From assembly GCF_900108085.1 (NCBI RefSeq), contig NZ_FNVR01000021.1:1-64000 (forward strand): a stretch of 64,000 nucleotides of DNA, written 5' to 3'. The notes under the pieces were generated by a model that made no database searches, was not told where the DNA came from, and was given only the letters and a program-made list of their open reading frames with translations. The stretch is from Algoriphagus boritolerans DSM 17298 = JCM 18970 (GTDB lineage: Bacteria > Bacteroidota > Bacteroidia > Cytophagales > Cyclobacteriaceae). A program made the position numbers and the translations under genes. How positions within the stretch are numbered: the first letter of the stretch is position 1; the number at the start of each line of letters is the position of its first letter. Positions 9,160 through 17,848 of the stretch are shown here, piece by piece.

Positions 9160-10335
9160 TTATTTCAACAACTCATAAATCCCCGCAACTCCCTGACCGC
9201 CGCCAACGCATGCGGTTACCAAGCCATACTTTTTATTCTGACGTCGTAGTTCGTTAAAAATCTGAACTGACAACTTCGCGCCTGTACATCCCAATGGATG
9301 TCCCAAAGCGACCGCCCCGCCGTTTACATTTACCATATCAGGGTTCAAGTCCAGTGCCTTCATCACTGCCAAACCTTGAGCCGCAAAGGCTTCATTCAAC
9401 TCGATCAGATCGATGTCATTTAAGGTTAATCCTGCCTGCTTCAAAGCTTTAGGAACCGCCTCTTTTGGACCAATTCCCATAATTCGAGGATCCACTCCCG
9501 CAACGGAATAAGACATCAATCTCGCAACCGGCTCCAGGCCAAGCGACTTCATCAGTCTTTCAGACATTACTACGACAAAAGCTGCTCCATCAGAAGTCTG
9601 GGAAGAGTTACCTGCAGTGACCTGCCCGCCATTCTTGAAGGCAGGCTTCAAACCGGCCAATGCTTCCATGGTGGTACCTGCCCTTGGACCTTCGTCTGTA
9701 TCGACGGTGAACTTTCGGGTTTTCTTTTTTCCTTTTTCATCCAGGTAGGTTTCTTCTACTTCCACCGGAACGATTTCTTCCTTGAATTTGCCGGCTGTTA
9801 TTGCTGCCAAGGCCTTTTCATGGGATCGAACCGAAAAAGCATCCGCTTCCTCGCGTGTGATGCTGTACTCGCGCGCCAATTCCTCAGCGGTCAGACCCAT
9901 ACTGATGTAATAGGATGGATGTTGGGTTGCAATTTTGTAGTTAAGCACAGTTTTATAGCCCATCATGGGGACCAGGGACATTGACTCTGTCCCACCTGCA
10001 ATGATGCAATCGGCCATTCCGGCTTTGATTTTACCCACAGCCAATGCAATCGCCTCAAGACCTGAGCCGCAATATCTGTTAATGATAAAACCGGGATTTT
10101 CTATTCCCAAGGCTAAAAGTGAGATCATTCGACCCATTTGCATGCCCTGCTCGGCTTCCGGCACGGCATTGCCGACGATGAGGTCGTCGACTAGTTTGGT
10201 CTCCAAGCCGGGTGTATTTGCCACCAAGTGCTTAATGACATCTGCGGCCAGGTCATCCGGTCGGTAAAACCGAAAGCCTCCCTTTTTTGCTTTTCCTACT
10301 GCTGATCTATATCCGTTGATTATGAATGCTTCCAT
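9160..10335 (-). CDS. fadA: Acetyl-CoA C-acyltransferase (3-ketoacyl-CoA thiolase)
   Basis: Thiolase of 391 residues that cleaves 3-ketoacyl-CoA with CoA to give acetyl-CoA and a shortened acyl-CoA, the last step of beta-oxidation. The nucleophile Cys89 is in [11 protein letters not shown], His346 in [11 protein letters not shown] and the acid/base Cys376 in TACVGGGQG. All three catalytic residues are intact. It lies between the four-helix-bundle gene and fadE on the minus strand, with spacers of about 60 and 100 bases that both hold repeats. The length is the same as that of the B. subtilis FadA family. It acts in the cytoplasm together with fadN and fadE. Confidence 0.95.
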   Translation of the reverse strand: MEAFIINGYRSAVGKAKKGGFRFYRPDDLAADVIKHLVANTPGLETKLVDDLIVGNAVPEAEQGMQMGRMISLLALGIENPGFIINRYCGSGLEAIALAVGKIKAGMADCIIAGGTESMSLVPMMGYKTVLNYKIATQHPSYYISMGLTAEELAREYSITREEADAFSVRSHEKALAAITAGKFKEEIVPVEVEETYLDEKGKKKTRKFTVDTDEGPRAGTTMEALAGLKPAFKNGGQVTAGNSSQTSDGAAFVVVMSERLMKSLGLEPVARLMSYSVAGVDPRIMGIGPKEAVPKALKQAGLTLNDIDLIELNEAFAAQGLAVMKALDLNPDMVNVNGGAVALGHPLGCTGAKLSVQIFNELRRQNKKYGLVTACVGGGQGVAGIYELLK

Positions 10336-10372
10336 TTGTGTTTCGTTATTTGTTTTGGGTTATTGGTTTAGA

Positions 10373-10402
10373 GTATCAAGTAGCTAGAATCAAGTATCAA
10401 GA
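10373..10402. repeat. Left arm of inverted repeat flanking the four-helix-bundle gene
   Basis: GTATCAAGTA (10373-10382) and AAGTATCAAGA (10392-10402) are exact complements of TACTTGATAC (10794-10803) and TCTTGATACTT (10774-10784) on the other side of the gene. The inner part overlaps the gene's stop codon. Together the arms could form a 21-bp stem with one internal loop around the gene. Confidence 0.8.
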
Positions 10403-10756
10403 TTTTGCCTCTAGTGAAGTTTTTAGCCCCATTATCATACGCTGTATTTCAGAAAGATCTGTTTCCATTTCTTTTCCAATTTCAGGATCAAGAATTCCTA
10501 CCCTTTCAGAAATTATCAGTTGGGTTTCAAATTCAAAGCTTTCGTCCAAACTCACTTTGAGAGAATTGACAAATGATTTTGAGGAGGTTTTAGCACAACC
10601 TTCCGCTATGTTTGAAGAAATCGAAACACCTGCTCTTCTCATCTGAGAAAAGAGCCCGAATTTTTCCTTTACAGGAAACGATTTGGTGACGGTGTAAATC
10701 TTAACAGCTAAATCAACAGCTTTCTGCCATACTTTTAATTCCTTGAAGTTGTGCAT
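10397..10756 (-). CDS. Four-helix bundle protein (23S rRNA intervening-sequence type, Avd-like fold)
   Basis: The 119-residue, all-helical protein carries the family hallmarks: N-terminal FKELKVWQKAVDLAVKIY, central FGLFSQMRRAGVSISSNIAEG, and a C-terminal helical pair. Relatives are encoded within 23S rRNA intervening sequences, scattered as single genes in Bacteroidota, and as Avd accessory proteins of diversity-generating retroelements. The positively charged bundle suggests nucleic acid binding, but the biochemical role of stand-alone copies is unknown. Here it interrupts the fadN-fadA junction, in the same orientation as the operon, and is framed by complementary arms, which looks like an inserted cassette. 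No reverse transcriptase or variable repeat is seen nearby. Confidence 0.88.
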   Translation of the reverse strand: MHNFKELKVWQKAVDLAVKIYTVTKSFPVKEKFGLFSQMRRAGVSISSNIAEGCAKTSSKSFVNSLKVSLDESFEFETQLIISERVGILDPEIGKEMETDLSEIQRMIMGLKTSLEAKS

Positions 10757-10773
10757 AACCAGTGTGTTTAATG

Positions 10774-10803
10774 TCTTGATACTTATGTCTTGATACTTGA
10801 TAC
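10774..10803. repeat. Right arm of inverted repeat flanking the four-helix-bundle gene
   Basis: The blocks TCTTGATACTT (10774-10784) and TACTTGATAC (10794-10803) are complementary to the left arm at 10373-10402. The repeat is itself built from the short unit TTGATACTT. It falls between the fadN stop and the start of the small gene. Confidence 0.8.
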
Positions 10804-10809
10804 TATTCC

Positions 10810-13215
10810 TTAGTTTCTAAGCGGTTTTCCTTTGAACAAAATGCTGTGAATACGCTCCAGGGTCTTTTTCTCACCCGTCAAGCTCAAGAAAGCCTCCCGC
10901 TCCAAGTCAAGTAAATATTGCTCTGTGACCTCAGTGGGTGAAGACAAATCTCCCCCTGACATGACCCAAGCCAATTTTCTGGCGATTTTGGCATCGTGCT
11001 CAGAGATGTAAGCTCCATACTGCATTCCGGTGATTCCCGCTTCGAAAAGTGCCAAGGAAGTTTTACCCAATACCCTTACATTAGTTTGCTGCAGCGGCTG
11101 GGTATAGCCTGCTTCATGAATTCTCAAAACATGGGACTTTGCATCCGCCAATTGACGTTTTCTATTCAGGGAAATTCCGTCACTTACTCTCAGATACCCA
11201 AGTCCTCGGGCCTCTTGAGCTGAGGTAGAAACTTTCGCAGTAGCGATATTCATGAAATATTCCTGTAGCTGATTGAGCTCCACATCGCCATTGATGACAC
11301 CATTGGAAAATCTAAGAGTCATTTCCTTGGTTCCCCCACCGGCAGGGATTAATCCCACACCCACTTCCACCAAGCCCATGTACAGTTCGGCATGGGCCTG
11401 AATGTGATCGGAATGAAGTGAAAGCTCACAGCCACCTCCCAAGGCCATATTGTGCGGTGCCACCACCACCGGAATCGAAGAATATCTCGCCCGCATCATC
11501 GTATTCTGAAACTGGGCGATCATCATATTGATCTCATCAAAGTCCTGATCACCGGCAAACATGAAAAGCATTCCCAGATTTGCTCCGGCTGAGAAATTCG
11601 CTCCTTCATTACCAATGACTAGACCTTTGTAAGACTTTTCGGCCATACCGATTGCTGTGTTAATTCCTTCGATTACTTCGGCTCCCATGGAGTTCATTTT
11701 GGTATGAAATTCCAGGCCGATCACCTCATCGCCCATGTCATAAACAGAGGTACCGGTATTTCCCCAAATTTTCTTCCCCGCAGATTTCAGCGTATCCAGA
11801 ATGATAAAATCTCCGATTCCTGGGATTTCGAGGTAGGATTTGCTAGGAATGTCGTAGTAGCATTTTTTGCCTCCCTCTACTTTATAAAAGTTTTCATGAC
11901 CTGCCGAAAGCATCTCATGAACCCAAGCGGCAGCTTTTTCACCAGCTGCTTCCATTTTTTCAACCGTTTCCTTTACACCTAGGATATCCCAAGTTTCAAA
12001 AGGGCCCAATTCCCACCCAAATCCTGCCGAAACAGCCTGATCAATCCGATACAATTCGTCAGATATCTCAGGTATCCGGTTGGAGCAATATTTGAAAAGG
12101 TCGTAGAATGAAGTGCGATAAAATTCACCGGCACGATCGTCAAAATTGACCAAAAACTTGATTCGCTTCTTTAGATCCTCGATTTCCTTGGATGCTTCCA
12201 ATGCCTTGAACTTTGGCTTTTCTACATCTTTGTATTCGAAAGTTTTCAGGTCAAGCTCCTTCAGTTCTTTGGTTCCGTCTTTATGACGGATCATTTTAAA
12301 ATAGCCTTGGCCGGTTTTGTCTCCAAACCATTTGTTGTTGTAGAGCACCTCGACGATCTGTGGCAATTTGAATTTGTCCCGGGATTCGTCGTGTGAAAGG
12401 GCTTTGTAAAGGTTATTTGCCACATTTACGGTGGTATCAAGTCCCACCACATCCATGGTACGGAAAGTTGCGGACTTTGCACGACCGATAATTGGTCCAG
12501 TCAATTTATCCACTTCAGAGACTGACAATCCCATCTTTTCGATGGCATGCATTCCTGAAATGATCGCATAAACTCCAATTCTATTTGCAATAAAAGCCGG
12601 CGTGTCTTTACAAAGTACCGTCTCTTTGCCCAAGAATTTATCTCCATAATTCATCAGGAAGTCGATGATGTCCGGATTGGTCTTGGGGCCCGGAATGATC
12701 TCTAACAATCTCAAATAACGAGGCGGATTGAAAAAGTGCGTTCCGGCAAAATGGACCTGAAAATCTTCACTTCTTCCCTCGCACATCAGGTGCATCGGAA
12801 TTCCGGAAGTATTGGAGGTAATCAGTGTGCCGGGTTTCCTGTATTTTTCTACTTTTTCAAAAAGCGATTGTTTGATATCCAATCGCTCCACGACCACTTC
12901 CATCACCCAGTCGCAGTCTTTGATTTTTGGAAGGTCATCGTCAAAGTTTCCTGTCGTAATTCTGGAAGCAAAAGACTTATCGTAAATCACGGACGGATTT
13001 GACTTCAGCGTATTTTGTAGAGCTGAATTGACAATCCGATTTCGGACAGCAGGATGTTCCTTGGTGAGTCCTTTTTTCTGCTCTTCGTCGTTAAGCTCAA
13101 AAGGTACAATGTCCAATAAAAGTACCTGCACGCCAATATTGGCAAAATGGCAGGCAATACGTGATCCCATCACTCCTGAACCTAAAATGGCTACTTTTTT
13201 AATGGTTCTGTTCAT
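10810..13215 (-). CDS. fadN: 3-hydroxyacyl-CoA dehydrogenase / enoyl-CoA hydratase (FadN type)
   Basis: This bifunctional beta-oxidation enzyme of 801 residues hydrates trans-2-enoyl-CoA and oxidises the 3-hydroxy product with NAD. Domain order is dehydrogenase first (Rossmann motif VAILGSGVMGSRIA at about residues 8-21, NAD domain, then helical C-domain with HFFNPPRYLRLLEIIPG) and crotonase-fold hydratase near residues 480-690 (EGANFSAGANL oxyanion region, NMALGGGCELSLHSD, VGVGLIPAGGGTKE). That order is the reverse of E. coli FadB and matches B. subtilis FadN, which has a similar length. It is the first enzyme gene behind the MarR regulator gene and is separated from fadA by the four-helix-bundle cassette. 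Confidence 0.93.
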   Translation of the reverse strand: MNRTIKKVAILGSGVMGSRIACHFANIGVQVLLLDIVPFELNDEEQKKGLTKEHPAVRNRIVNSALQNTLKSNPSVIYDKSFASRITTGNFDDDLPKIKDCDWVMEVVVERLDIKQSLFEKVEKYRKPGTLITSNTSGIPMHLMCEGRSEDFQVHFAGTHFFNPPRYLRLLEIIPGPKTNPDIIDFLMNYGDKFLGKETVLCKDTPAFIANRIGVYAIISGMHAIEKMGLSVSEVDKLTGPIIGRAKSATFRTMDVVGLDTTVNVANNLYKALSHDESRDKFKLPQIVEVLYNNKWFGDKTGQGYFKMIRHKDGTKELKELDLKTFEYKDVEKPKFKALEASKEIEDLKKRIKFLVNFDDRAGEFYRTSFYDLFKYCSNRIPEISDELYRIDQAVSAGFGWELGPFETWDILGVKETVEKMEAAGEKAAAWVHEMLSAGHENFYKVEGGKKCYYDIPSKSYLEIPGIGDFIILDTLKSAGKKIWGNTGTSVYDMGDEVIGLEFHTKMNSMGAEVIEGINTAIGMAEKSYKGLVIGNEGANFSAGANLGMLFMFAGDQDFDEINMMIAQFQNTMMRARYSSIPVVVAPHNMALGGGCELSLHSDHIQAHAELYMGLVEVGVGLIPAGGGTKEMTLRFSNGVINGDVELNQLQEYFMNIATAKVSTSAQEARGLGYLRVSDGISLNRKRQLADAKSHVLRIHEAGYTQPLQQTNVRVLGKTSLALFEAGITGMQYGAYISEHDAKIARKLAWVMSGGDLSSPTEVTEQYLLDLEREAFLSLTGEKKTLERIHSILFKGKPLRN

Positions 13216-13260
13216 TTTTTTGGGTTTTTGGTAGTCTATTCCGACTGGCGGAAAATCAGT

Positions 13261-13731
13261 TTATAATTCAAATATGGGTTTGTTGACTTCGCTTCCATTG
13301 ACTTGCTCGATGACGAGCTGGATCTTGGCAAATACTCCGAAAAAAATATCCAACTCCTCTTCGCTTACTACTTCACGGACCTGTCGATTGAAATCCATGA
13401 TGGTATGGATTGATCTTTCTTTCTTTTCCTTCCCTTCATCAGTCAGGAAAATCCTTACTGACCGCTTGTCCACCGGATCTGCTTTCTTATAAATCAGACC
13501 TTTTTCTTCCATAGTCTTTAGCATTCTGGTAAGACTTCGCGTTTCCAAGCCGATCAAAGGAGCAATCTTGGTGGCAGGGGTTCCTTCCTTCGAATTGATG
13601 TTGATCAGCACAAATCCAATAGCAGTAGTAAACCCCTCTTCAGCAGCTTGCTGATTGTACATGCGCGAGATAGCATGCCATGCGCTTTTGATGTGATAGT
13701 CTACGGTTTCTTCTCTTGTCATGGTGCTCAA
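13261..13731 (-). CDS. MarR family transcriptional regulator, likely of the fad operon
   Basis: A 156-residue winged-helix protein. The helix-turn-helix and wing lie around residues 50-105 (TKIAPLIGLETRSLTRMLKTME, then EKGLIYKKADPVDKRSVRIFLTDEG, with the typical DKRS wing). It is the promoter-proximal gene of the fadN-fadA-fadE cluster, 45 bases upstream of fadN, and therefore a good candidate for the local, ligand-responsive repressor, perhaps sensing an acyl-CoA. A second ATG three codons in is also possible as start. Two copies of TATGCATGC upstream may be its operators. The ligand and targets are inferred only from position. Confidence 0.85.
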   Translation of the reverse strand: MSTMTREETVDYHIKSAWHAISRMYNQQAAEEGFTTAIGFVLININSKEGTPATKIAPLIGLETRSLTRMLKTMEEKGLIYKKADPVDKRSVRIFLTDEGKEKKERSIHTIMDFNRQVREVVSEEELDIFFGVFAKIQLVIEQVNGSEVNKPIFEL

Positions 13732-13770
13732 ATGCAGGATTTGAAGTCACCTAAGGTAAAAAAAATTTTG

Positions 13771-13811
13771 TATGCATGCCTACTATTATTTTTAAAGAGT
13801 TATGCATGCAT
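13771..13811. promoter_or_regulatory. Candidate MarR operator pair
   Basis: TATGCATGC occurs at 13771-13779 and again at 13801-13809, exactly 30 bp (about three helical turns) apart. The second is part of the perfect palindrome ATGCATGCAT (13802-13811). They lie 40-80 bases upstream of the marR start, on the side from which the fad operon is transcribed. Confidence 0.5.
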
Positions 13812-13962
13812 CACAAATAATTCATAGATAATTCACTTTTAATCAAAATTAAATATTAAAATAGAATCATTAAATAATATTTAAAAGAATTAAATATGGT
13901 AAAAGCAATCTTGGCCAACAATAATTTTGAGGTGTAATTGTTATCATTTTTTGATTAAAGAC

Positions 13963-13988
13963 AAAAAAACCAGGCGGTTAAGCCTGGT
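13963..13988 (-). terminator. Terminator of fadD, overlapping its stop codon
   Basis: ACCAGGC (13969-13975) pairs with GCCTGGT (13982-13988) around a six-base loop containing the fadD stop, followed on the minus strand by seven T. Confidence 0.8.
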
Positions 13989-15726
13989 ATATCGATTCAA
14001 TTTCATTTTCAAATTTTTGATGGATGACTTTCCGTTTCAATTTCATGGTCGGAGTCAGCTCACCGGTGTCGATTCCCCATGGCTTATCCAAAAGTTTAAA
14101 TCGCTTGATTTGTTCCCATTTTCCAAAATATTTGTTTAAGCCGTCAATTTCTTCCTGATATTTTTCAAGGATTTTTGGATTAGCGATCATTTCCGAATCA
14201 GACAAATAGGGGATATCTTTTCGTTTGCAATATTCTTTCAATCCTTCAAAACTGGGAACGATTAGCGCAGCTGCATAATTTTTGCCGTCTCCCACCACCA
14301 TCAACTGCTCGATCAATGCAGATTCTTTGAATTTGTTCTCTATGACTTGGGGCGCGATGTATTTTCCACCGGAGGTTTTGAACATCTCTTTTTTGCGATC
14401 GGTGATCTTAAGGTATTCGCCATCAAGTTCACCGATGTCTCCGGTATAAAACCAGCCGTTTTGAAGTACCGCTGCGGTCATTTCAGGTTCCTTGTAGTAT
14501 CCTTGCATCACATTGGGTCCTTTGACCAAAATTTCGCCGTCTTCTGCGATTTTGACCTGGACGTTTTTAACCACCTTTCCAACATATCCTATTCTAATGC
14601 CATCTCGCGTACCTACAGAAGCCGAAACTACCGGAGAAGTCTCCGTTAAGCCGTATCCTTCGCAAACCTTGATGCCTGCTGCCCAAAAAACTCTGGCCAG
14701 CCTCGGTTGCAATGCGGAGGCTCCCGAATTAATCTGCATTACATTTCCTCCCAAGGCTTCTCTCCACTTCGAGAAAATAATTTTATTGGCAAGTTTCAGT
14801 TGGAAATCGTACCATTTCCCCATCTGAGTAGCAGGATCAAACCGCAATCCCAGATCGAGTGCCCAAAAGAAAAGGTTCTTTTTAATTCCGGTAAGTTCAT
14901 ATCCCTTTGCAACGATTTTGTCATAAACCTTTTCCAGAAGTCTGGGAACAGTATTAAAAATATGTGGCTGAACTTCCTTAAGATTTTCACCGATTTTCTC
15001 CATGTTTTCGGCATAATAAATAGAAAACCCGAGGTAAATGAAGCAAAATGAGCCTGTTCGCTCATAAATATGACAGAGTGGTAGAAAGCTGAGAACTTTG
15101 GATACTCCAGGAGGTGGAGTCATTGTATTTGCAACAGACAAGACATTTGAAAGTACATTGGAGTGCGTAAGCATTACGCCTTTTGGCTTACCTGTAGTGC
15201 CCGAGGTATAAATTATTGTAAAAAGATCCTCTGATTTAACTTGACTTTTTGATTCTTCGAGTTTTGCAAAGTCTCCTGATTCGCCCTTTTTCTCCAAAAT
15301 TGACCAATGGGCAACTCCCTCCAGCTGATCAAAAGAATAAATGACCCGGTCGCCGGCTACCTCAGAGGCTTTGGTATAAATCTCCTGATCTCCGACGAAA
15401 ATCATTTTCACTTCAGCGTGTTCGAAAATATAGGCATAATCACCAGACGTAATCGTGGGATACATAGGAACTGAAATGGCGCCAATTTGCTGGAGTGCAA
15501 AATCGACAAAATTCCATTCAGGACGATTTTCTGAAATTATGGCCACCTTGTCCCCTGTAGCAATTCCAGCCGAAAGAAATGCCAGACTCAAATTATCAAC
15601 AATGCGCTTTAGGTCTTTTGAACTGTAAGTTTTCCAGATTCCATCTTCTTTTTTTGAAAGTGCGATTGCTTTATCATAATTGGAAATCTGATGAGGAATC
15701 AAATCAAATACCCTAGAGAGGTTCAT
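13978..15726 (-). CDS. fadD: Long-chain acyl-CoA synthetase (AMP-forming)
   Basis: Adenylate-forming ligase of 582 residues that activates fatty acids with ATP and CoA. The P-loop-like motif is YTSGTTGKPKGVMLTH near residue 168, the A5 motif is EGYGLTETSP, and the hinge/adenylation motif is GWFYTGDIGELDGEYLKITDRKKE. These match the bacterial AMP-dependent synthetase branch with a rather lid-poor C-terminus (usual length about 590). It sits upstream of the marR-fad operon on the same strand, but is separated by 245 bases and its own terminator, so it is a separate transcription unit feeding the same pathway. The candidate replication origin lies immediately upstream. Confidence 0.92.
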   Translation of the reverse strand: MNLSRVFDLIPHQISNYDKAIALSKKEDGIWKTYSSKDLKRIVDNLSLAFLSAGIATGDKVAIISENRPEWNFVDFALQQIGAISVPMYPTITSGDYAYIFEHAEVKMIFVGDQEIYTKASEVAGDRVIYSFDQLEGVAHWSILEKKGESGDFAKLEESKSQVKSEDLFTIIYTSGTTGKPKGVMLTHSNVLSNVLSVANTMTPPPGVSKVLSFLPLCHIYERTGSFCFIYLGFSIYYAENMEKIGENLKEVQPHIFNTVPRLLEKVYDKIVAKGYELTGIKKNLFFWALDLGLRFDPATQMGKWYDFQLKLANKIIFSKWREALGGNVMQINSGASALQPRLARVFWAAGIKVCEGYGLTETSPVVSASVGTRDGIRIGYVGKVVKNVQVKIAEDGEILVKGPNVMQGYYKEPEMTAAVLQNGWFYTGDIGELDGEYLKITDRKKEMFKTSGGKYIAPQVIENKFKESALIEQLMVVGDGKNYAAALIVPSFEGLKEYCKRKDIPYLSDSEMIANPKILEKYQEEIDGLNKYFGKWEQIKRFKLLDKPWGIDTGELTPTMKLKRKVIHQKFENEIESIYQA

Positions 15727-16055
15727 ATTTTTTTGGGTTTATCAAGCTAATATTACCCAAATCAAAAGGAATCACAAAAGCTTTCCACACATTTCTCTTT
15801 TTAATAATTATATTATATTATTTAAATAAATAAATTATTAAGGTTATTAAGGCTGTGGATTTGTTAATAAGCCTCTATGAAAAAGTTGACCACAAACTTG
15901 AGATACAATCTTTTGCTTTTTTGACAAGTTACCAACGAGTTATCAACTTATAAATACTTGAATTTCTATTCTTTAGTAAAATATACAAGATTTGGTGGAT
16001 TACCTTAGAAAAGATAAATGTGGGGAAGTGTGGTGTGGATAGCTGTTTCTGCTGT

Positions 16056-16064
16056 TGTGGATAA
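16056..16064 (-). promoter_or_regulatory. DnaA box, perfect match
   Basis: TGTGGATAA is the complement of TTATCCACA, the DnaA box consensus. A one-mismatch copy lies 22 bases upstream at 16034-16042 in the same orientation. Confidence 0.6.
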
Positions 16065-16165
16065 AAGCTAAGTTATCACCAAACTGATATCAGCAATTTA
16101 AATTTTCTTGTTTTTTGATGATAACTGTACCTTTTTCCAAATGTAAGTGACTTGTTTTCCACCGA

Positions 16166-17848
16166 TTAATCCTTGTTATCCACAGGGATTTTATTTATTC
16201 CTGTTTGGGTAATTGCCTGGATATTTTGTTCACTTAGAGACCAACCACTTCTGATGACTAAATCCTCTTTATTTTCATTGTTGACAAAATAAAAGACTCG
16301 TTCCGCATTTCTTTTTTCAAAGAAATTCGCCGGATCCCATCGTTTGTTTCCATTGGAATCTTCGATTACGCGAATTTTGAATGTGCCTGCTTCCAATAAT
16401 TGGAATGAATAAGAATCTGAGTTTGTTAGGAATTGCTCAGCTACCAGTTCACCTTTTGTGTTTAAAAGTTGAATTATAAAGGGAGGTTTTGCTCCAATTA
16501 TTCTTCCTGAGATTTCGTCTGCCAGATTTTCCCGCTTTAGCTTCCGGTAGTTTGCCGATAATTCTGACTCATTATACTGTCCTTCTACATCATAAAATGT
16601 GGAATCACTGGCCTTTATGGTGAATATGTCCTGCTTGAGTGAATCCGGTAATGATATTTTGATTTTTAGAAGATCCATTTTCGTTGAATCCTCAAATAGC
16701 AACATGGAAGGTGTTATCGGTATTCTTGACGCTGTGTCGTAAGTGATATATAAGGAGTCAAAATTGATGTCTTTAATGGGTTTGTTGAATTTTAATTCGA
16801 TTTCCAGGTTATTTAAAAAACTTTTACCTGAGTTTGCGGTAATTTGAAGCTTATCGGGTTTTCGATCTGAGTCTGCAAATTTTGCCCATATCAACGAATC
16901 TTGTGTAAATCCAACTGAATCCTGTAAGCTTATCTGGAATGGAATGCTATCTTCTTTGGTCTTGGTAGTATAGATTCTTAGTCTATTTTCTGAAAAGGTA
17001 TAAAAAAATTCTTTGCCAAGTTCTGGGCTTTCGAGGGTGATTTCTGTTGGATCTCGGTTTAATATGATATCAAAGTTTTTTCCAAATTGGCTGGTCCTTA
17101 AGATGCGAATGGGGGTTAAATCAGCTTTTGACAGATTAAATCTTACATTTTCAATATTTTTTTCTATCACTAAAGTGTCCAAAATAAAATCATATTCCTC
17201 AGATTTGAATTCTGCCTTGAGTGTTCCGTTGAGGTCTTTCCATGCATATGCTAAGTAATTCCCACTTTTGATGTTAGTGATGTTGAAATTACCTGTGGTA
17301 TCTGGCTGACTTAGATAATACGGAGGAGCTGTGAAAACGTCTGTGGTATCTCCCAGAGGATAGATTCCCACAATGATATTGGAGAAATCCGGTTTTGAGG
17401 GAGGAAAATAGTATCCAACCGTACCTGATATGCCAAGACTGTCAATTGAATTTCCTGTAGAAAAGACCAGTTTGAGATTTTCTGCCGGATTTTCTTCGGA
17501 TATGTCTACAATTGATTTTTGGAAGTTAAAAACATAGGTGGTGCTGTCTTCCAATTCCTGATTTAGTTTGATGGTCACTATATTTTTTAATGCAGAGAAT
17601 TCAACTTCATCGTTGTTAATTCTTGGGGTTATGACGATGCCTTTGGATGGATTTTCAAGTTTTACATATTCATCAAATGTCAAAGTAATTTCTTCGGGTT
17701 TTACATTTAATGATTGAGTGACAGGGCTTGATTCCAAGAGAACCGGTGGATCTTCGTCCCTTGGACCTCCCATTGGCGTACTCTGTTTTGCACAAGAAGT
17801 GAGAAACAGGAGGGATAGGATATATAGTTGTAGTTTTGGATAAGTCAC
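16166..17848 (-). CDS. Ig-like (Big_5) domain lipoprotein
   Basis: The 560-residue exported lipoprotein has signal and lipobox LLFLTSC (Cys19) followed by the TPMGGPRDEDPP segment that is typical of this Bacteroidota family. A Big_5 Ig-like domain covers about residues 35-130 (motif LTFDEYVKLENPS). Beta-rich repeats follow, and the end resembles a carboxypeptidase-regulatory-like fold (SNGNKRWDPANFFEK). Function is unknown; it is probably anchored in the outer membrane or facing the periplasm. Its ATG overlaps the stop of the upstream methyltransferase by 4 bases, so the two are translationally coupled. Its 3' end borders the candidate replication origin. Confidence 0.8.
   Translation of the reverse strand: MTYPKLQLYILSLLFLTSCAKQSTPMGGPRDEDPPVLLESSPVTQSLNVKPEEITLTFDEYVKLENPSKGIVITPRINNDEVEFSALKNIVTIKLNQELEDSTTYVFNFQKSIVDISEENPAENLKLVFSTGNSIDSLGISGTVGYYFPPSKPDFSNIIVGIYPLGDTTDVFTAPPYYLSQPDTTGNFNITNIKSGNYLAYAWKDLNGTLKAEFKSEEYDFILDTLVIEKNIENVRFNLSKADLTPIRILRTSQFGKNFDIILNRDPTEITLESPELGKEFFYTFSENRLRIYTTKTKEDSIPFQISLQDSVGFTQDSLIWAKFADSDRKPDKLQITANSGKSFLNNLEIELKFNKPIKDINFDSLYITYDTASRIPITPSMLLFEDSTKMDLLKIKISLPDSLKQDIFTIKASDSTFYDVEGQYNESELSANYRKLKRENLADEISGRIIGAKPPFIIQLLNTKGELVAEQFLTNSDSYSFQLLEAGTFKIRVIEDSNGNKRWDPANFFEKRNAERVFYFVNNENKEDLVIRSGWSLSEQNIQAITQTGINKIPVDNKD
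16176..16184 (+). promoter_or_regulatory. DnaA box, perfect match
   Basis: TTATCCACA on the plus strand, overlapping the last codons of the neighbouring lipoprotein gene. It is opposite in orientation to the box at 16056. Confidence 0.55.

Larger units (their letters stand above)
15727..16190. other. Candidate chromosomal replication origin (oriC)
   Basis: This gap of about 440 bases has no credible gene. It holds a strongly AT-rich stretch (about 15791-15850) next to a set of DnaA-box-like sites. Perfect 9-mers are TGTGGATAA at 16056-16064 (minus orientation) and TTATCCACA at 16176-16184 (plus orientation, inside the 3' end of the next gene). One-mismatch TGTGGATAG lies at 16034-16042. Two-mismatch forms are at 15781-15789, 15854-15862 and 15886-15894. 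mnmG (gidA), a classic origin neighbour, is 2.5 kb away and two parS sites are 4.4 kb away. Genes on the left run leftward as expected for leading-strand transcription. Confidence 0.65.

Noticed and set aside
9012-9257. 81-codon plus-strand frame across the fadA-fadE gap
   Set aside because: It reads through the nested inverted repeat (giving a repetitive RMMNIERRS peptide) and overlaps both fad genes; an artefact of the repeat.
10397-10756. Possible diversity-generating retroelement around the Avd-like gene
   Set aside because: No reverse transcriptase, template repeat or variable gene is present nearby.
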